From Piper betle (Eukaryota; Streptophyta; Magnoliopsida; Piperales; Piperaceae), in assembly GCA_033002965.1 (NCBI GenBank), contig JAURVB010006524.1:1-64000 (forward strand): DNA of 64,000 nt, read 5' to 3'. The translations under genes and the position numbers were made by a program. The notes beneath the pieces are model-generated. The model was not told the DNA's origin. It saw nothing but the letters and a program-made list of their open reading frames with translations, and ran no database searches. This document shows positions 45,683-57,896 of this stretch, one piece after another. The first letter of the stretch is position 1. Every line of letters begins with the position of its first letter.

Positions 45683-47566
45683 TGCAACACCCCAAATCCG
45701 GTTCACACTCGTGAACCGAACCGGCATGTTACCAGCCCCGGTTAGGTCGGCTAACCCGAACCTAACTCATACGGATCCAATCTCGGCGTCTTAAGATGTA
45801 GATACGACTTGTCATGCATGGATAAATTCATAAAACCCTAACATGATACTACATGGATGACATGCAACCTAAATTTCACACCAACACAATTACAATCAAA
45901 ATTAGTAAAAATTCTAAAATGAAAGGGACAGAATTTCCCCTAAAAATGCAATTAGGGGCCACCCTGTCAAAATCGTATATTCAAACATATATACGTATAG
46001 CAACAATAGCATTCACACATACTTCTAATCTATTATATTCATCATTCTCTGAACTTTGGGTCCTAACCCATCACACTTTTGCTGCGCTACTCTGATCATT
46101 TCACATTCTATCATGTCTCATGCATTTGAACATGTCATTCACAATATAATAACATAATAACACAAAATTAAACATTCAGAAATCTAACATGTGTGTGTAC
46201 AAGACCTCATTGCTCCTCCGTCCAAGCTGGCTCCTCCAACTCGTGATTATTACCTACATATAGTATAAAAACACGTCAGTAACAAGTGTTACTGGTCCGG
46301 AAAATAAAATAACTATAACAAGCTGGCTATGAGAGCAAACTCTCATATGAAAGAAAACATCATATACTCCACGTGAACACTCTGAAGGGCACTACTGAGG
46401 AGCCACTGGGCTGCAGACCCGGTAGCATCCCGAACTTACTGATCTGCTGCTGGTACTGTGCCGCTCTCGGCACTTCTTTTTCAGTACTTCTCGTGAAACT
46501 TTATCCTAAGCCCTCTCCTTACCTCCATATTTCTCCTGGCCTTGAGCACGAAGGCCGAGTACTCTCAGGCAGTCGCCTTTAGTACCCTTTGAACCACAAG
46601 TCCGGACATGCGCTGTACTAAACAGTACCCGTAAACCTCCACGTTCTCCGGGTGTGAGGAACTCAAACGCGGAGTTGTCAGGATCCCTCGGGAATGGAAC
46701 AGTCCGCTGGCACTAATCCAGAGCCCGCTTTGACTGTCACGGCATCCTCTGCATGGTACGTGCAGTCGATTTCTCCATCTCTCGTCTCACTGAAAATGCG
46801 AAAACTACATATATATAGGGCTGGGTAGGGATTTATATAATAGGCCCGAAGGCAACTTGTGGTGGATCTTGGTTTCGAAATCATCCTCGGGGATCTCATC
46901 CTCGAGGGTTATTAATCCGGAAAATGTTCGGTTAAATGGCCCGAGTTAAGTGGGATCCGATAAAACGCCACTTAACCCGTCCTGCAGGCAATAAATTAAA
47001 CATACAATAGAAAGAGTAAATCAGACGAGTCCTAAACGGACCTGGTAGAAGCTCCAAGCGTGTCATCGCGCCTAGGCGGCGAGCTCCTATTCCGTACCTA
47101 CACATCAAAACTAAATACTAACGCCCGCTAACTAAATGATGCATCAAACTCAACACAATTAAACACAAAATCATCAATCATCAAATAACCATAAATATGA
47201 AAATAACTCTAACTCATCCTATTCATGACAATTTTATTGTATTTTTCCTAAGTTACATCATACACGATTATCATGCTCAATTTACTTACTTCATTAAATC
47301 ACTTAACCTCCATGAACTATCAATCACATCATGTAACTTATCACTTCATCACTTATCCTCCATTCACTATCAATCACATCATAAATCAATCCTAGCATGT
47401 TGTGCTAACAATCATCATCAATTTTAAATAATCAAATCGGAGGTAATTATACCTCATGTCGTCGGCAATCGGCGACGGCTAGGGTTCCATCGCGCATCTC
47501 AGAGCTCGAATTCGGCGCTCCTCGGCGTTCTATGTTCGATCGAGTCCAACTGGGTGAGCTCCTGTT
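45683..47566 (-). mobile_element. Family-B LTR fragment B5, inverted
   Basis: Starts TGCAACACCCC at 45683 (one change from TGTAACACCCC) and runs inverted relative to B4. It includes a well-preserved TATA block at 46831-46840. It breaks off at about 47566, where the tail of an A-type interior begins. Confidence 0.82.
46831..46840 (-). promoter_or_regulatory. TATA box of B5
   Basis: The minus strand reads TTATATAAAT in the family block GGCCTATTATATAAATCCC. Confidence 0.5.
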
Positions 47567-47923
47567 GATGTTATAATATTTCGGGGACAAAATATTTCTA
47601 AGTTGGGGAGATTGTAAGAACCGTGAAAATATGTGAAAATTTTTATTTCAAGACTTGAACCTAAGTATTATGAAATATTATTTTCAATGAATGGATATGG
47701 TTGGTTATCAAGTAGACCGGTCACGGTTCAACGTAAAACCAAACCCTAACCTTAGAGAAGACGTAAGGCCAAACTCTGGCATTAGGAAGACGAACCCAAC
47801 CTAGAGAATACTGATTCATGAACGGATGATGGGGTAAGAGAATTTAATAAAGGGACTCGTTGAACCTAGGGAATACCTATACATGAATAGATGTGAGAAT
47901 TTAATTGAGGAACTCGTTGAAGC

Positions 47924-47935
47924 ATATATATATAG
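47924..47935 (+). promoter_or_regulatory. TATA box of the A3 left LTR
   Basis: ATATATATATAG followed by GAGGAGGGGG. The same context occurs at 49916 and, inverted, at 7361. Confidence 0.5.
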
Positions 47936-48295
47936 GAGGAGGGGGTTAGGGAGAAAAGGCAGTCCACTCCTTCTTGCCTCCTCTCCAGTGCCTTTCCATT
48001 GTGGTGTAAGTATTTCATATTTCTTCTTAGTTTCTTTTCCATTAGAACTCTTACATGCATGGTTGCAACACATAAATTCATTAGAAATACCTTGCTAAGT
48101 TGCTGGAACTTTTGGTATAAATTGCAATAGGTCTTTGGGTGTTGAGATATTGTATGGTTGCAAATTAGATGGCAGATATGAAATTCACGTTTGACTAGTT
48201 TCAAGAAACCCTATTTTTTTTAGCCGCACTGTTCAAAATTTAATAATGGACATGTCAGAATGGAACGGACAGTCCATAAATAAATATCGGCCAAT

Positions 48296-48893
48296 AGGAG
48301 GGGTACGATGGAATGGACCCATCGGCTCAACCTAATACAGTGGAACAGTGGAATGGACCCATCGGCCCAATATTTTATAGTGGCATGGTGGACTAACCCA
48401 TCAGCCAATAGAATTACAACATAATAGGGGGTACGATGGAATGAACCAATCGGCCAATAAGGGGCAGGATGGACTGACCCATCGGCCCAATATTTTATAT
48501 GTGGCACGGTGGACTAACCCATCAGCCAATAAAACTACATCATAATAGGGGGTACGATGGAATGAACCAATCGGCCAATAAGGGGGTACGATGTACTAAT
48601 CAATCAGCCCAATATTTTATAGTGGCACGGTGGACTAACCCATCAGCCCAATATTTTATAGTGGCACGATGGAATGAACCAATCGGCCAATAAGGGGGCA
48701 CAATGGACTGACCCATCGGCCCAATAATTTATAGTGGCACGGTGGACTAACACATCAGCTAATAGAACTACAACATAATAGGGGGTACGATGGAATGAAC
48801 CAATCAGCCAATAAGGGGGCATGATGGACTGACCCATCGGCCCAATAATTTATAGTGGCAGAGTGGACTATCCCATCAGCCAATAGAACTACA
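48296..48893. repeat. Tandem repeats of the A3 left LTR (irregular 121-bp family)
   Basis: Built from three related roughly 40-bp sub-units: GTACGATGGAATGAACCAAT, GCACGATGGACTGACCCATC and GGCACGGTGGACTAACCCAT. The order is less regular here than in the right LTR. Confidence 0.87.
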
Positions 48894-49178
48894 TCTAGCT
48901 TGATACCGACATGGGTATGTACGCCAATCAAGATTGTTTGATTTTAGCTCAAATAAGGTAGAATAAAAGTATGATAGGATAGTCAGGTTAGGAGAATGGG
49001 TAATAAATGGGACTCCTTTTTATTTTGTTTTGAGTTATAAATGTTGCTATGGGAAATGGTCTAAGACTGTGGGAACCATTATTTTATAACTTATTTCTCG
49101 GCATTTAGTAGTTTTATTTTGGTAACACCTGGCCAGCTAGGCCCACAATGTTGTGAAAAATGGCCGGGTCGTTACTGG

Positions 49179-49190
49179 TGGTATCAGAGC
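49179..49190 (+). other. Primer-binding site (tRNA-iMet) of A3
   Basis: TGGTATCAGAGC three bases after the LTR end. Confidence 0.88.
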
Positions 49191-49343
49191 ACGGTTTCCC
49201 AAAAGCTCACATCTTATGACAAAGTACCTTGATGAAGAGTCCAATATTTATCTTTCTCCAATGGGGTATGTAATTAGTGAATTAGTGGACTCACTAACAA
49301 ACCTAAGTAATTATTGAAATTTTTTTTTTTTTGAAATAACAGA

Positions 49344-49545
49344 ATGTCGATGGGAACCGCAAAAGGAAGTTTCAGGAGATTTCATGTCGACTATGTAAAA
49401 ATTGCAACAATATGCATTCAGGGTTATGCAGTGAGCCCCGTCGGTGCTACAATTGTGGAAGGATGGGACACATACATAGGGACTGTCGTTAGCCTCCGAA
49501 GCAACAACAAGAGCAACCTTAGGTTCCGAAGATATTGTTAATCAA
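49344..49545 (+). pseudogene. A3 gag remnant with zinc knuckles
   Basis: From about 49388 the plus strand encodes CKNCNNMHSGLC and then CYNCGRMGHIHRDC, a finger followed by a canonical CX2CX4HX4C knuckle, ended by a TAG at about 49490. A different frame is open from 49344 to 49541 but lacks the motif. The capsid part of gag and all of pol are gone. The same two-knuckle arrangement is seen, more decayed, in A1. Confidence 0.82.
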
Positions 49546-49603
49546 GATCATCCTGTTGATGTTATATTATTTTGGGGACGAAATATTTCTAAGTTGGGGA
49601 GAT

Positions 49604-51298
49604 TGTAAGAACCGTGAAAATATGTGAAAATTTTTATTTCAAGACTTGAACCTAAGTATTATGAAATATTATTTTCAATGAATGGATATGGTTGGTTATC
49701 AAGTAGACTGGTCACGGTTCAACGTAAAGCCAAACCCTAACCTTAGAGAAGACGTAAGGCCAAACTCTGGCATTAGGGAAGACGAACCCAACCTAGAGAA
49801 TACTGATTCATGAACGGATGATGGGGTAAGAGAATTTAATAAAGGGACTCGTTGAACCTAGGGAATACCTATACATGAATAGATGTGAGAATTTAATTGA
49901 GGAACTCGTTGAAGCATATATATATAGGAGGAGGGGGTTGAGGGAGAAAAGGCAGTCCACTCCTTCTTGCCTCCTCTCCAGTGCCTTTCCATTGTGGTGT
50001 AAGTATTTCATACTTCTTCTTAGTTTCTTATCCATTAGAACTCTTACATGCATGGTTGCAATGCATAAATTCATTAGAAATACCTTGCTAAGTTGCTGGA
50101 ACTTTTTGGTATAAATTGCAATAGGTCTTTGGGTGTTGAGATATTGTATGGTTGCAAATTAGATGGCAGATATGAAATTCACGTTTGACTAGTTTCAAGA
50201 AACCCTATTTTTTTAGCCGCACTGTTCAAAATCTAATAATGGACATGTCAGAATGGAACGGACAGTCCATAAATAAATATCGGCCAATAGGGGGTACGAT
50301 GGAATGGACCCATCAGCTCAACCTAATACAGTGGTACAGTGGAATGGACCCATCGGCCCAATATTTTATAGTGGCATGGTGGACTAGACCCATCAGCCAT
50401 TAGAATTACAACATAATAGGGGGTACGATGGAATGAACCAATCGGCCAATAAGGGGGCACGATGGACTGACCCATCGGCCCAATATTTTATAGTGGCACG
50501 GTGGACTAACCCATCAGCCAATAGAACTACATCATAATAGGGGGTACGATGGAATGAACCAATCGGCCAATAAGGGGGCACGATGGACTGACCCATCGGC
50601 CCAATATTTTATAGTGGCACGGTGGACTAACCCATCAGCCAATAAAACTACATCATAATAGGGGGTACGATGGAATGAACCCATCGGCCAATAAGGGGGC
50701 ACGATGGACTGACCCATCGGCCCAATATTTTATAGTGGCATGGTGGACTAACCCATCAGCAAATAGAACTACAACATAATAGGGGGTACGATGGAATGAA
50801 CCAATCGGCCAATCAGGGGGCACGATGGACTGACCCATCGGCCGAATATTTTATAGTGGCACAGTGGACTAACCCATCAGCCAATTGAACTACAATATAA
50901 TAGGGGGTACGATGGAATGAACCAAACGGCCAATAAGGGGGCACGATGGACTGACCAATCGGCCCAATATTTTATAGTGGCACAGTGGACTAACCCATCA
51001 GCCAATAGAACTACATCGAGTTTGATCTCGATATGGGTATGTAGGCGAATCAAGATTGTTTGATTTCAGCTAAAATAAGGTAGGATAAAAGTATGATAGG
51101 ATAGTCAGGTTAGGAGGATGCGTAATAAATCGGACTTCTTTTTATTTTGTTTTGAGTTATAAATGTGGCTATGTGAAATGGTCTAAGACTGTGGGAACCA
51201 TTATTTTATAACTTATTACTCGGCATTTAGTACTTTTATTTTGGTATCACCTTGCCAGCTAGGCCCACAATGTTGTGAAAAATGGCCGGGTCATTACA
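49604..51298 (+). repeat. A3 right LTR
   Basis: TGTAAGAACCGTG to GGTCATTACA, preceded by the polypurine tract AAGTTGGGGAGAT. TATA segment at 49916-49926. Longer than the left LTR because of extra 121-bp units. Confidence 0.88.
50285..51013. repeat. 121-bp higher-order tandem repeat in the A3 right LTR, about 6 copies
   Basis: The phrase GGGGGTACGATGG recurs at about 50419, 50540, 50661, 50782 and 50903, exactly 121 bp apart. Each 121-bp unit is made of three diverged roughly 40-bp sub-units. Since 121 is not a multiple of three, the open frames it creates are accidental. Confidence 0.93.
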
Positions 51299-53405
51299 GT
51301 TGCGGCCGCGATCGCCGCTAGCGACGTCGCCACACACGGCGGCGATACTGCCCCTTTCTTGCCGTTTTCCGACTGACCAACGCCGGACTCCTCCGACCGT
51401 CACTAACGTCTTGTTCCCCATCCTCCCCTCTTTCGATAACGACCAACAGAAGTCTCTACCGTGCTTTCTGTGGCCACATTCCAGCGACGGGCACCGCTAC
51501 CCCATGTCCGACCTATTTGCTTATGCCCTTGTTCCTGTCCGCGTCTACCTGGCTAGCTAAGCCGCTAGCCGCGAGGCCATGTTCGAGTCCGCCGTCCTAT
51601 CAGTCCACCCAGCCAATCCAGACCATTTTCTAGCCTGGGTTGGTTAATTGCTTTTGGTTTGGTCAGGTTCAATCCGTTTTCATCCTTTCTTACACCGTTT
51701 TTGGTAATTCGAGAACTTTTATATTAGTTTAGATGCATATACACATTATTTAGTATGATTGGATGTTATGATGATTTTTCTTTATTTATTGTTTTATTTG
51801 ATTATTTAATTAATTATTTATTCATTATTATTTATTTACTTGCATTTAAATGTTAATCATATATGATGAATGTTTACATGGTTATTTTTTATTATTAATA
51901 TTATATTTATTTATTAATATTAGTCTTATTATGTTTATTAAATTGTAAATTTATTTATTTATTTCTTTATATATTTATTTATCTATTGTATGTTCGCTTG
52001 TATGTTATTATTTATTTGTATTTGATTAGGCATTCTTATATTGTATAACTATGATATTATTAATATTCATGTTAATTAATGTTAGCTATTTATTTATGTA
52101 TTGAATTATGATTTAATTATTTAAGTGTTTACTAATACAAATATATATGATATTTACTCGTGTTTGCCTATATATTTATATAGTGTAATTATATTATTAT
52201 TTTATGATTATGGTATTACTTATATTCATGTATTTAGTATTTACCTAATTATCTATGTGCATATTTATTTGTTTATTAATTATTAATATGTGTTGATTTG
52301 TGTGCCAGATGTTTAGTTATAAGTTTGTTAGCATTATTTTCTTTATTAGGACATATTGATGATAGTAGCACACACCATGAGCATGCATCATATAGAGATG
52401 TTAGTAGCTTACTTAGTAGTGGGTTCTGATGTAGGTTTCGGAGTCCGAGCTCCCGTAGATCTGCTGATACACTTGGAGCTTGGACCACAAGTCCGTAGGA
52501 CTCTCCCTCTCTGCTTGACTCCTTGCGTGTCGAGTTTTATCGTGTTTTGTAGATAGGGTGGCATCAGCGTTGTTTTATCGGATCCCTCCGATGTCGGGCC
52601 ATTTAGCCATGTTTTCTATGCATGTTTAATAAAACTACAAGGATGTGATCCCTTGTTAGTTTTTGAACTGAAGCTCCAAAAATATATGATACAAGCCTCT
52701 TTCCTAAGCCTATTATATGAGTAAGCGCATTTTTACGAATTTCACGAATAAGAGAGTGATTGGTATAGTGATATGTATGAATCACACTAGTACTCCTTCA
52801 AACCATGAGGTAGTGCGGAGTATGATGGTACTACGTAATGCCACGCATTTCCGGAATATGTGGCATTAACTTAATTGTTTCTTTTGCCACTCGAGTATCG
52901 TGGCAGGTGATATGGAAGGTGTGAGGGCCTAAGTGTTGTATGTATGTATGAATATGATTATGAGCCATGCATGCAAGCTGAAAATTGCTTAAGTATGTTT
53001 GCTTACCACCCATTGTGAGGCAATCTTGAAGTTATATAAGTTTCCGTGGGTAATGGAATACATATTTGCCAGTTTGTATTAGTTATTTTTCGAACTAGTA
53101 ACACTCGTTACTGACGTTTTTATATAATATATGTAGGCCTTACAAATCTTGAGTCGACTTTGGTGGGAAGACAACAAAATGCTACACACACTTGGGCTCA
53201 ATGTAGTTATTTACTTTATTGATTTTATTTATATTTGATGTGTTTGATACATATTTAACAATGTCTTCCATTTTCATGACACCAAGAGGGTTGTTTCGAT
53301 GTATTTCATCATCGAGTCATATCGACCGGCAACTTTGAACATGACTCGACTTGATTGTAACATTTCTGATTCAGCTCATAGGTGAACCGAAATTGGAGTG
53401 TTACA
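51299..53405 (+). repeat. F2 5' LTR (left end missing)
   Basis: Matches 60590-61384 in the other LTR and ends GGAGTGTTACA at 53405. The first roughly 0.85 kb is absent because the A3 element abuts it. The middle (51700-52330) is strongly AT-rich. Confidence 0.82.
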
Positions 53406-53408
53406 AAT

Positions 53409-53424
53409 TAGTATCAGAGCCATG
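53409..53424 (+). other. Primer-binding site (tRNA-iMet) of F2
   Basis: TAGTATCAGAGCCATG: one mismatch to the tRNA-iMet complement over 16 bp, three bases after the LTR. Confidence 0.87.
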
Positions 53425-56400
53425 TCTTGGTCAATTGAGATGGAAGAGTTTTATTTTGAGCCAAGTGTCTGGAGCTGTCCTTAGCCAAGCTGATAGGTAT
53501 TTTCTTTGGTTTCTTTTTCTTATGATTTCAGATGGTGTGGTCAGTGAGACCTAAGCAGTGCATGCTTAGGTGCTTGCAATTATAGAGGACTTATGAGATG
53601 GATATGATAAGATCATGGTTTCGTAGACACCAGTAGGGATCTCACTGAATGTCATGATAAGCTCTCAGAGACACCTTTCCTTTTATTGTGCAATAAATTT
53701 GGATGATGTAAGATTGGCCACATGCTCAGTTGGCTAAGGTTGAGTTGGATGGTGGCTGGGAATATGTAGAATTTTGGTGACCACACTGGAGCACTTTCCC
53801 GTCTTTTGCTTGTCACCACATCAGTCCTTCCTTAGCACATGGTGTACATTGTGAGACAGAGTTATAAGAGATAACACAAGTAGGAAGCTTGGAGTATGGA
53901 GATACTCATGTAGTTACGTGACACATGAGAAGAGACCTTTGAGTGGCTTGTACAGATTCATTAGGCATAGTTTGAGGCCTACTTTGGAGAACTTGGACCT
54001 TCAGACAAATCCCTATGGATGAATGATGTGGTTATGACAGTGGAGCCACTGAGGTACTTGGAGCATAGATGAGAGCTTGGACAGATGACTTGAGATGGAC
54101 TACTTTGAGGAGATAGTAGTGGATGAGGATGAGTAGCGAGGTGGATCTATAGTCTCATGGACACTTCACTACCTCCCCCTGTTCCACTAGTGTATGTCTG
54201 TCTTAACAGTATTATTGGCCACTCTTCAACAGATAGAGGCATGAACACATTGAGAATGAGCGAGATTACCTTTGACCACAGATTTAGATGGTTGACCAGA
54301 TGTCACTCGATTTGCTAGGGCTAGATCAGTGATAGCCATTGAGAACCAGTCAATGTTTATAAGAGAAATCACCACAGATTTCAGGAGATAAGTGTAGGCT
54401 CAACATTGGATCACCATAGTACGTGTCACCACTATGATCCAGACCCCTTTGGATCAGACATGCATGGTTGGATAACCGGAGCCGATGTTGATAGTAGCTA
54501 TCTCTGATGAGACAAACACACGGAGGAAGATATATCAGAGACAGTAGTAAGTTCACGATGTACATGATCAGGATTAGGCTTCAGCATCTCAGTAGCATAA
54601 TCGCCATTCGAGATGCACAACCACCGTTCGAGTTGCCCAACCACAGACCGTGATGCACTACCACCGATCGAATGTGCACTACTGCAGTCGATGATGCACA
54701 ACCACCGTCCATATATTGCACTATCGCCGACCGAGTGGAGCAGTTATTGTGGATGTAAGGGCCAAGTAGTTACCTCACCCTATAGGAGGACAACTACTTG
54801 AGGATGTTCCTAGCATTGCATAGAGACAACATATCATAATTTTGGAGAAGAGTTGGATCAAAGATTGAGGACAAGATATAACTATGTTAACATCATTCAG
54901 GTAGAGGAAAGTTAGGTACACTAGAATTATTTGGATGTGATGGCAAATGATTGACTTCACCAACTACCTTGCATACCATTGCCTTAACCTGACATCCTTT
55001 GGTCAGATGTGTATTGTAAGATAGTCTTAATGATAATCTCGTGGGGATCATCAAACACTATTAGTGAGTCTTCTAGGGATGTATATAGATAGAGTACGAG
55101 AACAGGACAATATGATATCTAGATAGGATGACCATAGTGGTCAGATTGTTTAGTAAGGGTAAAAGCATATATGTGACCCACAACCAGGGTTCCGTAGATC
55201 TTATGGTTAGCAAATGATCAGATATGCGGTTTAACTCATTTAGAGTTTGGCCTAGCCAGAGAGAGATATTTGACTTATATTAAAATTTTGCCATAAATGA
55301 TGGGTTTAGTGAGGGAGTGTCCATTAGGAAGGCAAAGCTTTCCTTGCTCTTCTCCAGCACGATTAGGTCCTTACCTTGAGACATAGGATTTAGCCTTTAC
55401 CCCAAGTATAAGAGGTACCTTCATGGTACTGTATAAGACTTACAGTGAAGCTAGCCGATGACAAACCAGTCTGAAGGATACTTCACCCCAGCTTGGGAGC
55501 AATGGAGACAAGGACTTCAGTCAAACCGGATCATGTTGACCAGATAGACGGACATCTATGTATGCTCATCTTGGCTTATGGCTTTGCTTGAGAGTCTGCC
55601 ATAGCTATAGTAGTCATGTGAGTCAAGATTAATGAAACAAATTGGTACAGGATGGCCGGTCACACACCACTGAAGAGCGGATGTGACATGTGTCAAACCT
55701 CACTATGAGTCCCCGTAGACACAAAGATAGATAGTGGTCCTTTGAGTCATTTGAACCCATCCGTTTGGAAGTGCGTGACTAGTATAGTATTGAGAAACAC
55801 ATGCCTACTATTAGTTGATTGAATTAGAATTTCTTAGGAGCCATCTCCTAGACTCGTCATTGATTGGATATTCTATAAGATGGCCACCAATGGCAGAGTT
55901 CAATTATGGTGATCTTGGAAGCATGCCCATGGACCTACCCATAATTTTGAGTCACCCAGTATCTTATACAGAGTTTCATTACCCCACTATAACTCAACAG
56001 ATATCTTACATCACCACAGATAGAGACATGACGTCAGACTATGTGAGGATGAGACACCTCCCAGTTATAGTCGTGAGCAGTATGACTAATTTTGCATGAG
56101 AGATTCATTCACTTGTCATGTGACTAGAGATATTAGATAGAACCGAGCCTTTACCAGAGTATGTTCAGACTCACCTTTCTAGATATATTAGTCATACTAT
56201 CTATTTTTCCAGATGGTTGAGATGAGTAGACATTGACCAATGCACCTACCACAGATCAGATGCAGACTCCACAGGTCCATGTAGAGCATGTTTTCATACT
56301 CCTTGAGACATGTTGTATATGTACAGGTGTTCTCACCATTATTGCATCACAAAGAGCCCCCTTCAGTTGTAGTTAGTGGTTGCATAGATAATTGCAAGAG

Positions 56401-57241
56401 CCATAGTACACAGTAGACTTATAGCAGCTGTCCTTGTTCCATTATGGAAGAGACTAAGATATTTGACTCGGGACTGAGTTAGCTGGACCTAGTGAGTAGT
56501 TTGGTTCCTTTTCTAGAGACAGTTGAGTGTTTGACCTAGACTGGCGATAATAAATAATAGAACTCATTAGTATATACCTTTACTTGGCACTAGAGTCCAC
56601 CATATACTAGCAGGACTCATAGGACACACTAGTAGAGTCATATAACTTGGAGTAGAGTGCCCTGAGGGTACACGTAGTCGACCTATCACATTGATGAGGA
56701 TCAGGGAGACATGGGTAGATGTTAGGCTACATTCCTCGCACCGATATAGTTTTTCATGATGTAGTTCAGACTAGTACCCTGCAGTACTCTAGAGTACTTG
56801 CATGACCACCCAGTAGACCCTTAAGGGTTAACCTAGGTTTTCCCAACCAAGGTCATTGCATTTCAGTCTCCATAGTTTGTAGTGACCCTGGCAGTTAGTC
56901 CAGTGAGATGACTCGAGCATGCATGGTCAGTCCAGGGAGATGATTCGAGCATGCATGGTCAATCTAGCCAAACAATTTGAACTTGTATGGTTAGTGTAGA
57001 TAGATAATTCTAGCATATATGGCATATTTTGTTAGATTATTTGAGCATGTGTAGTTTGTTAGCCAGATTAGTAAGGAGCCAGTGAGCTTTGTCAGCACTG
57101 AGAGATCTAGCTTCATGTTGGTACGTTTGGACCGTGTGCAACTAGCTTTCGAGGGAGAGGTATGAGTTTGTTAGCAAGATCACACTTTAGTTGAGTCCTC
57201 CGATCGCAGTTGATGTAAGAAATTCCGAAAATGGAATTTTT
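53425..57241 (+). other. Non-coding interior of F2
   Basis: About 3.8 kb in which no open frame exceeds about 95 codons and no gag, RT, RNase H or integrase motif is visible on either strand. It contains two decayed short tandem arrays (54604-54738 and 56898-57057). Confidence 0.75.
56898..57057. repeat. 32-bp decayed tandem repeat in F2
   Basis: About five units starting near 56898, 56930, 56962, 56994 and 57025, around CGAGCATGCATGGTCA. The first two are close; similarity falls rightwards. Confidence 0.75.
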
Positions 57242-57256
57242 ATAAGGAGGAGAGGT
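57242..57256 (+). other. Polypurine tract of F2
   Basis: ATAAGGAGGAGAGGT immediately before the LTR start TGTAAAACCC. Confidence 0.8.
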
Positions 57257-57896
57257 TGTAAAACCCTAGTTTTGGCTTGGGGTTTTATCCGATTATACTT
57301 TTGTCCAGTTTGGGCAATCTCGAGTTGGTTCAACCAAGATCGAGCCATACTAGTTTTCAGATTATGAGTATGGGCCTAGATGGCCGTATGAGTATGTTAT
57401 ATTGGCTGAGTATGCCTGACATGCAGATGATAAGATTATTAGTTATCAGTGTATACTGAGGTATATAGATTTGTTTGTATATGTTAGCCAGGATATTTTT
57501 TGGGGATTTTATTTGCATGCAGCATAGGAATTTTAGATCATTCGATTGTGCCCCCATGGGCCCAGCTTGATTTTGTTTAGGGTTCGAGGTCTATTTAACA
57601 TTCTTGCCTCGATTCCCGCCTATAGTTCAATTTCATAACTCGAGTCAGTTTGAACTTTTGACGGTCTCGATCCGAGCTTTTCGTCCATATGTATAGTGCA
57701 TGTACCCATAGGTGGGCCCTACTAGGCCACAAGTTATTAGATGTCAAAATTGTGCCGCATGGCAATATTTGAGCCGTCCACTCAACTTTATCTTCACCCA
57801 TTGATTTCAAGAGTTTCCACGATTTTTAAATTTTCCAATGTTATGCCGCCGCCACTTCGGATCGCCACCGATGAGACCCCTACCCTCCTTCGGCCA

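Larger units (their letters stand above)
47613..49175 (+). repeat. A3 left LTR
   Basis: TGTAAGAACCGTG to GGTCGTTAC, with the final A lost or changed. It contains a TATA segment at 47924-47935 and tandem repeats at about 48296-48893. Confidence 0.87.
47567..51298 (+). mobile_element. Non-autonomous LTR element A3 with an extra interior tail
   Basis: Layout: interior tail with polypurine tract (47567-47612), LTR 47613-49175, interior of about 430 bp, LTR 49604-51298 ending GGTCATTACA. The two LTRs differ at only about four places in their first 400 bp (about 1%), so this is the youngest-looking insertion here. The tail before the first LTR shows that a further LTR-interior unit once lay to the left and was lost at the junction with B5. 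The only coding remnant is a zinc knuckle, so the element depends on helpers. Confidence 0.87.

Noticed and set aside
48220..50838. Several 60-95 codon minus-strand frames with a shared motif across the A3 LTRs
   Set aside because: They are one accidental frame of the 121-bp repeat seen again and again. The period is not a multiple of three, so each frame ends after one unit.
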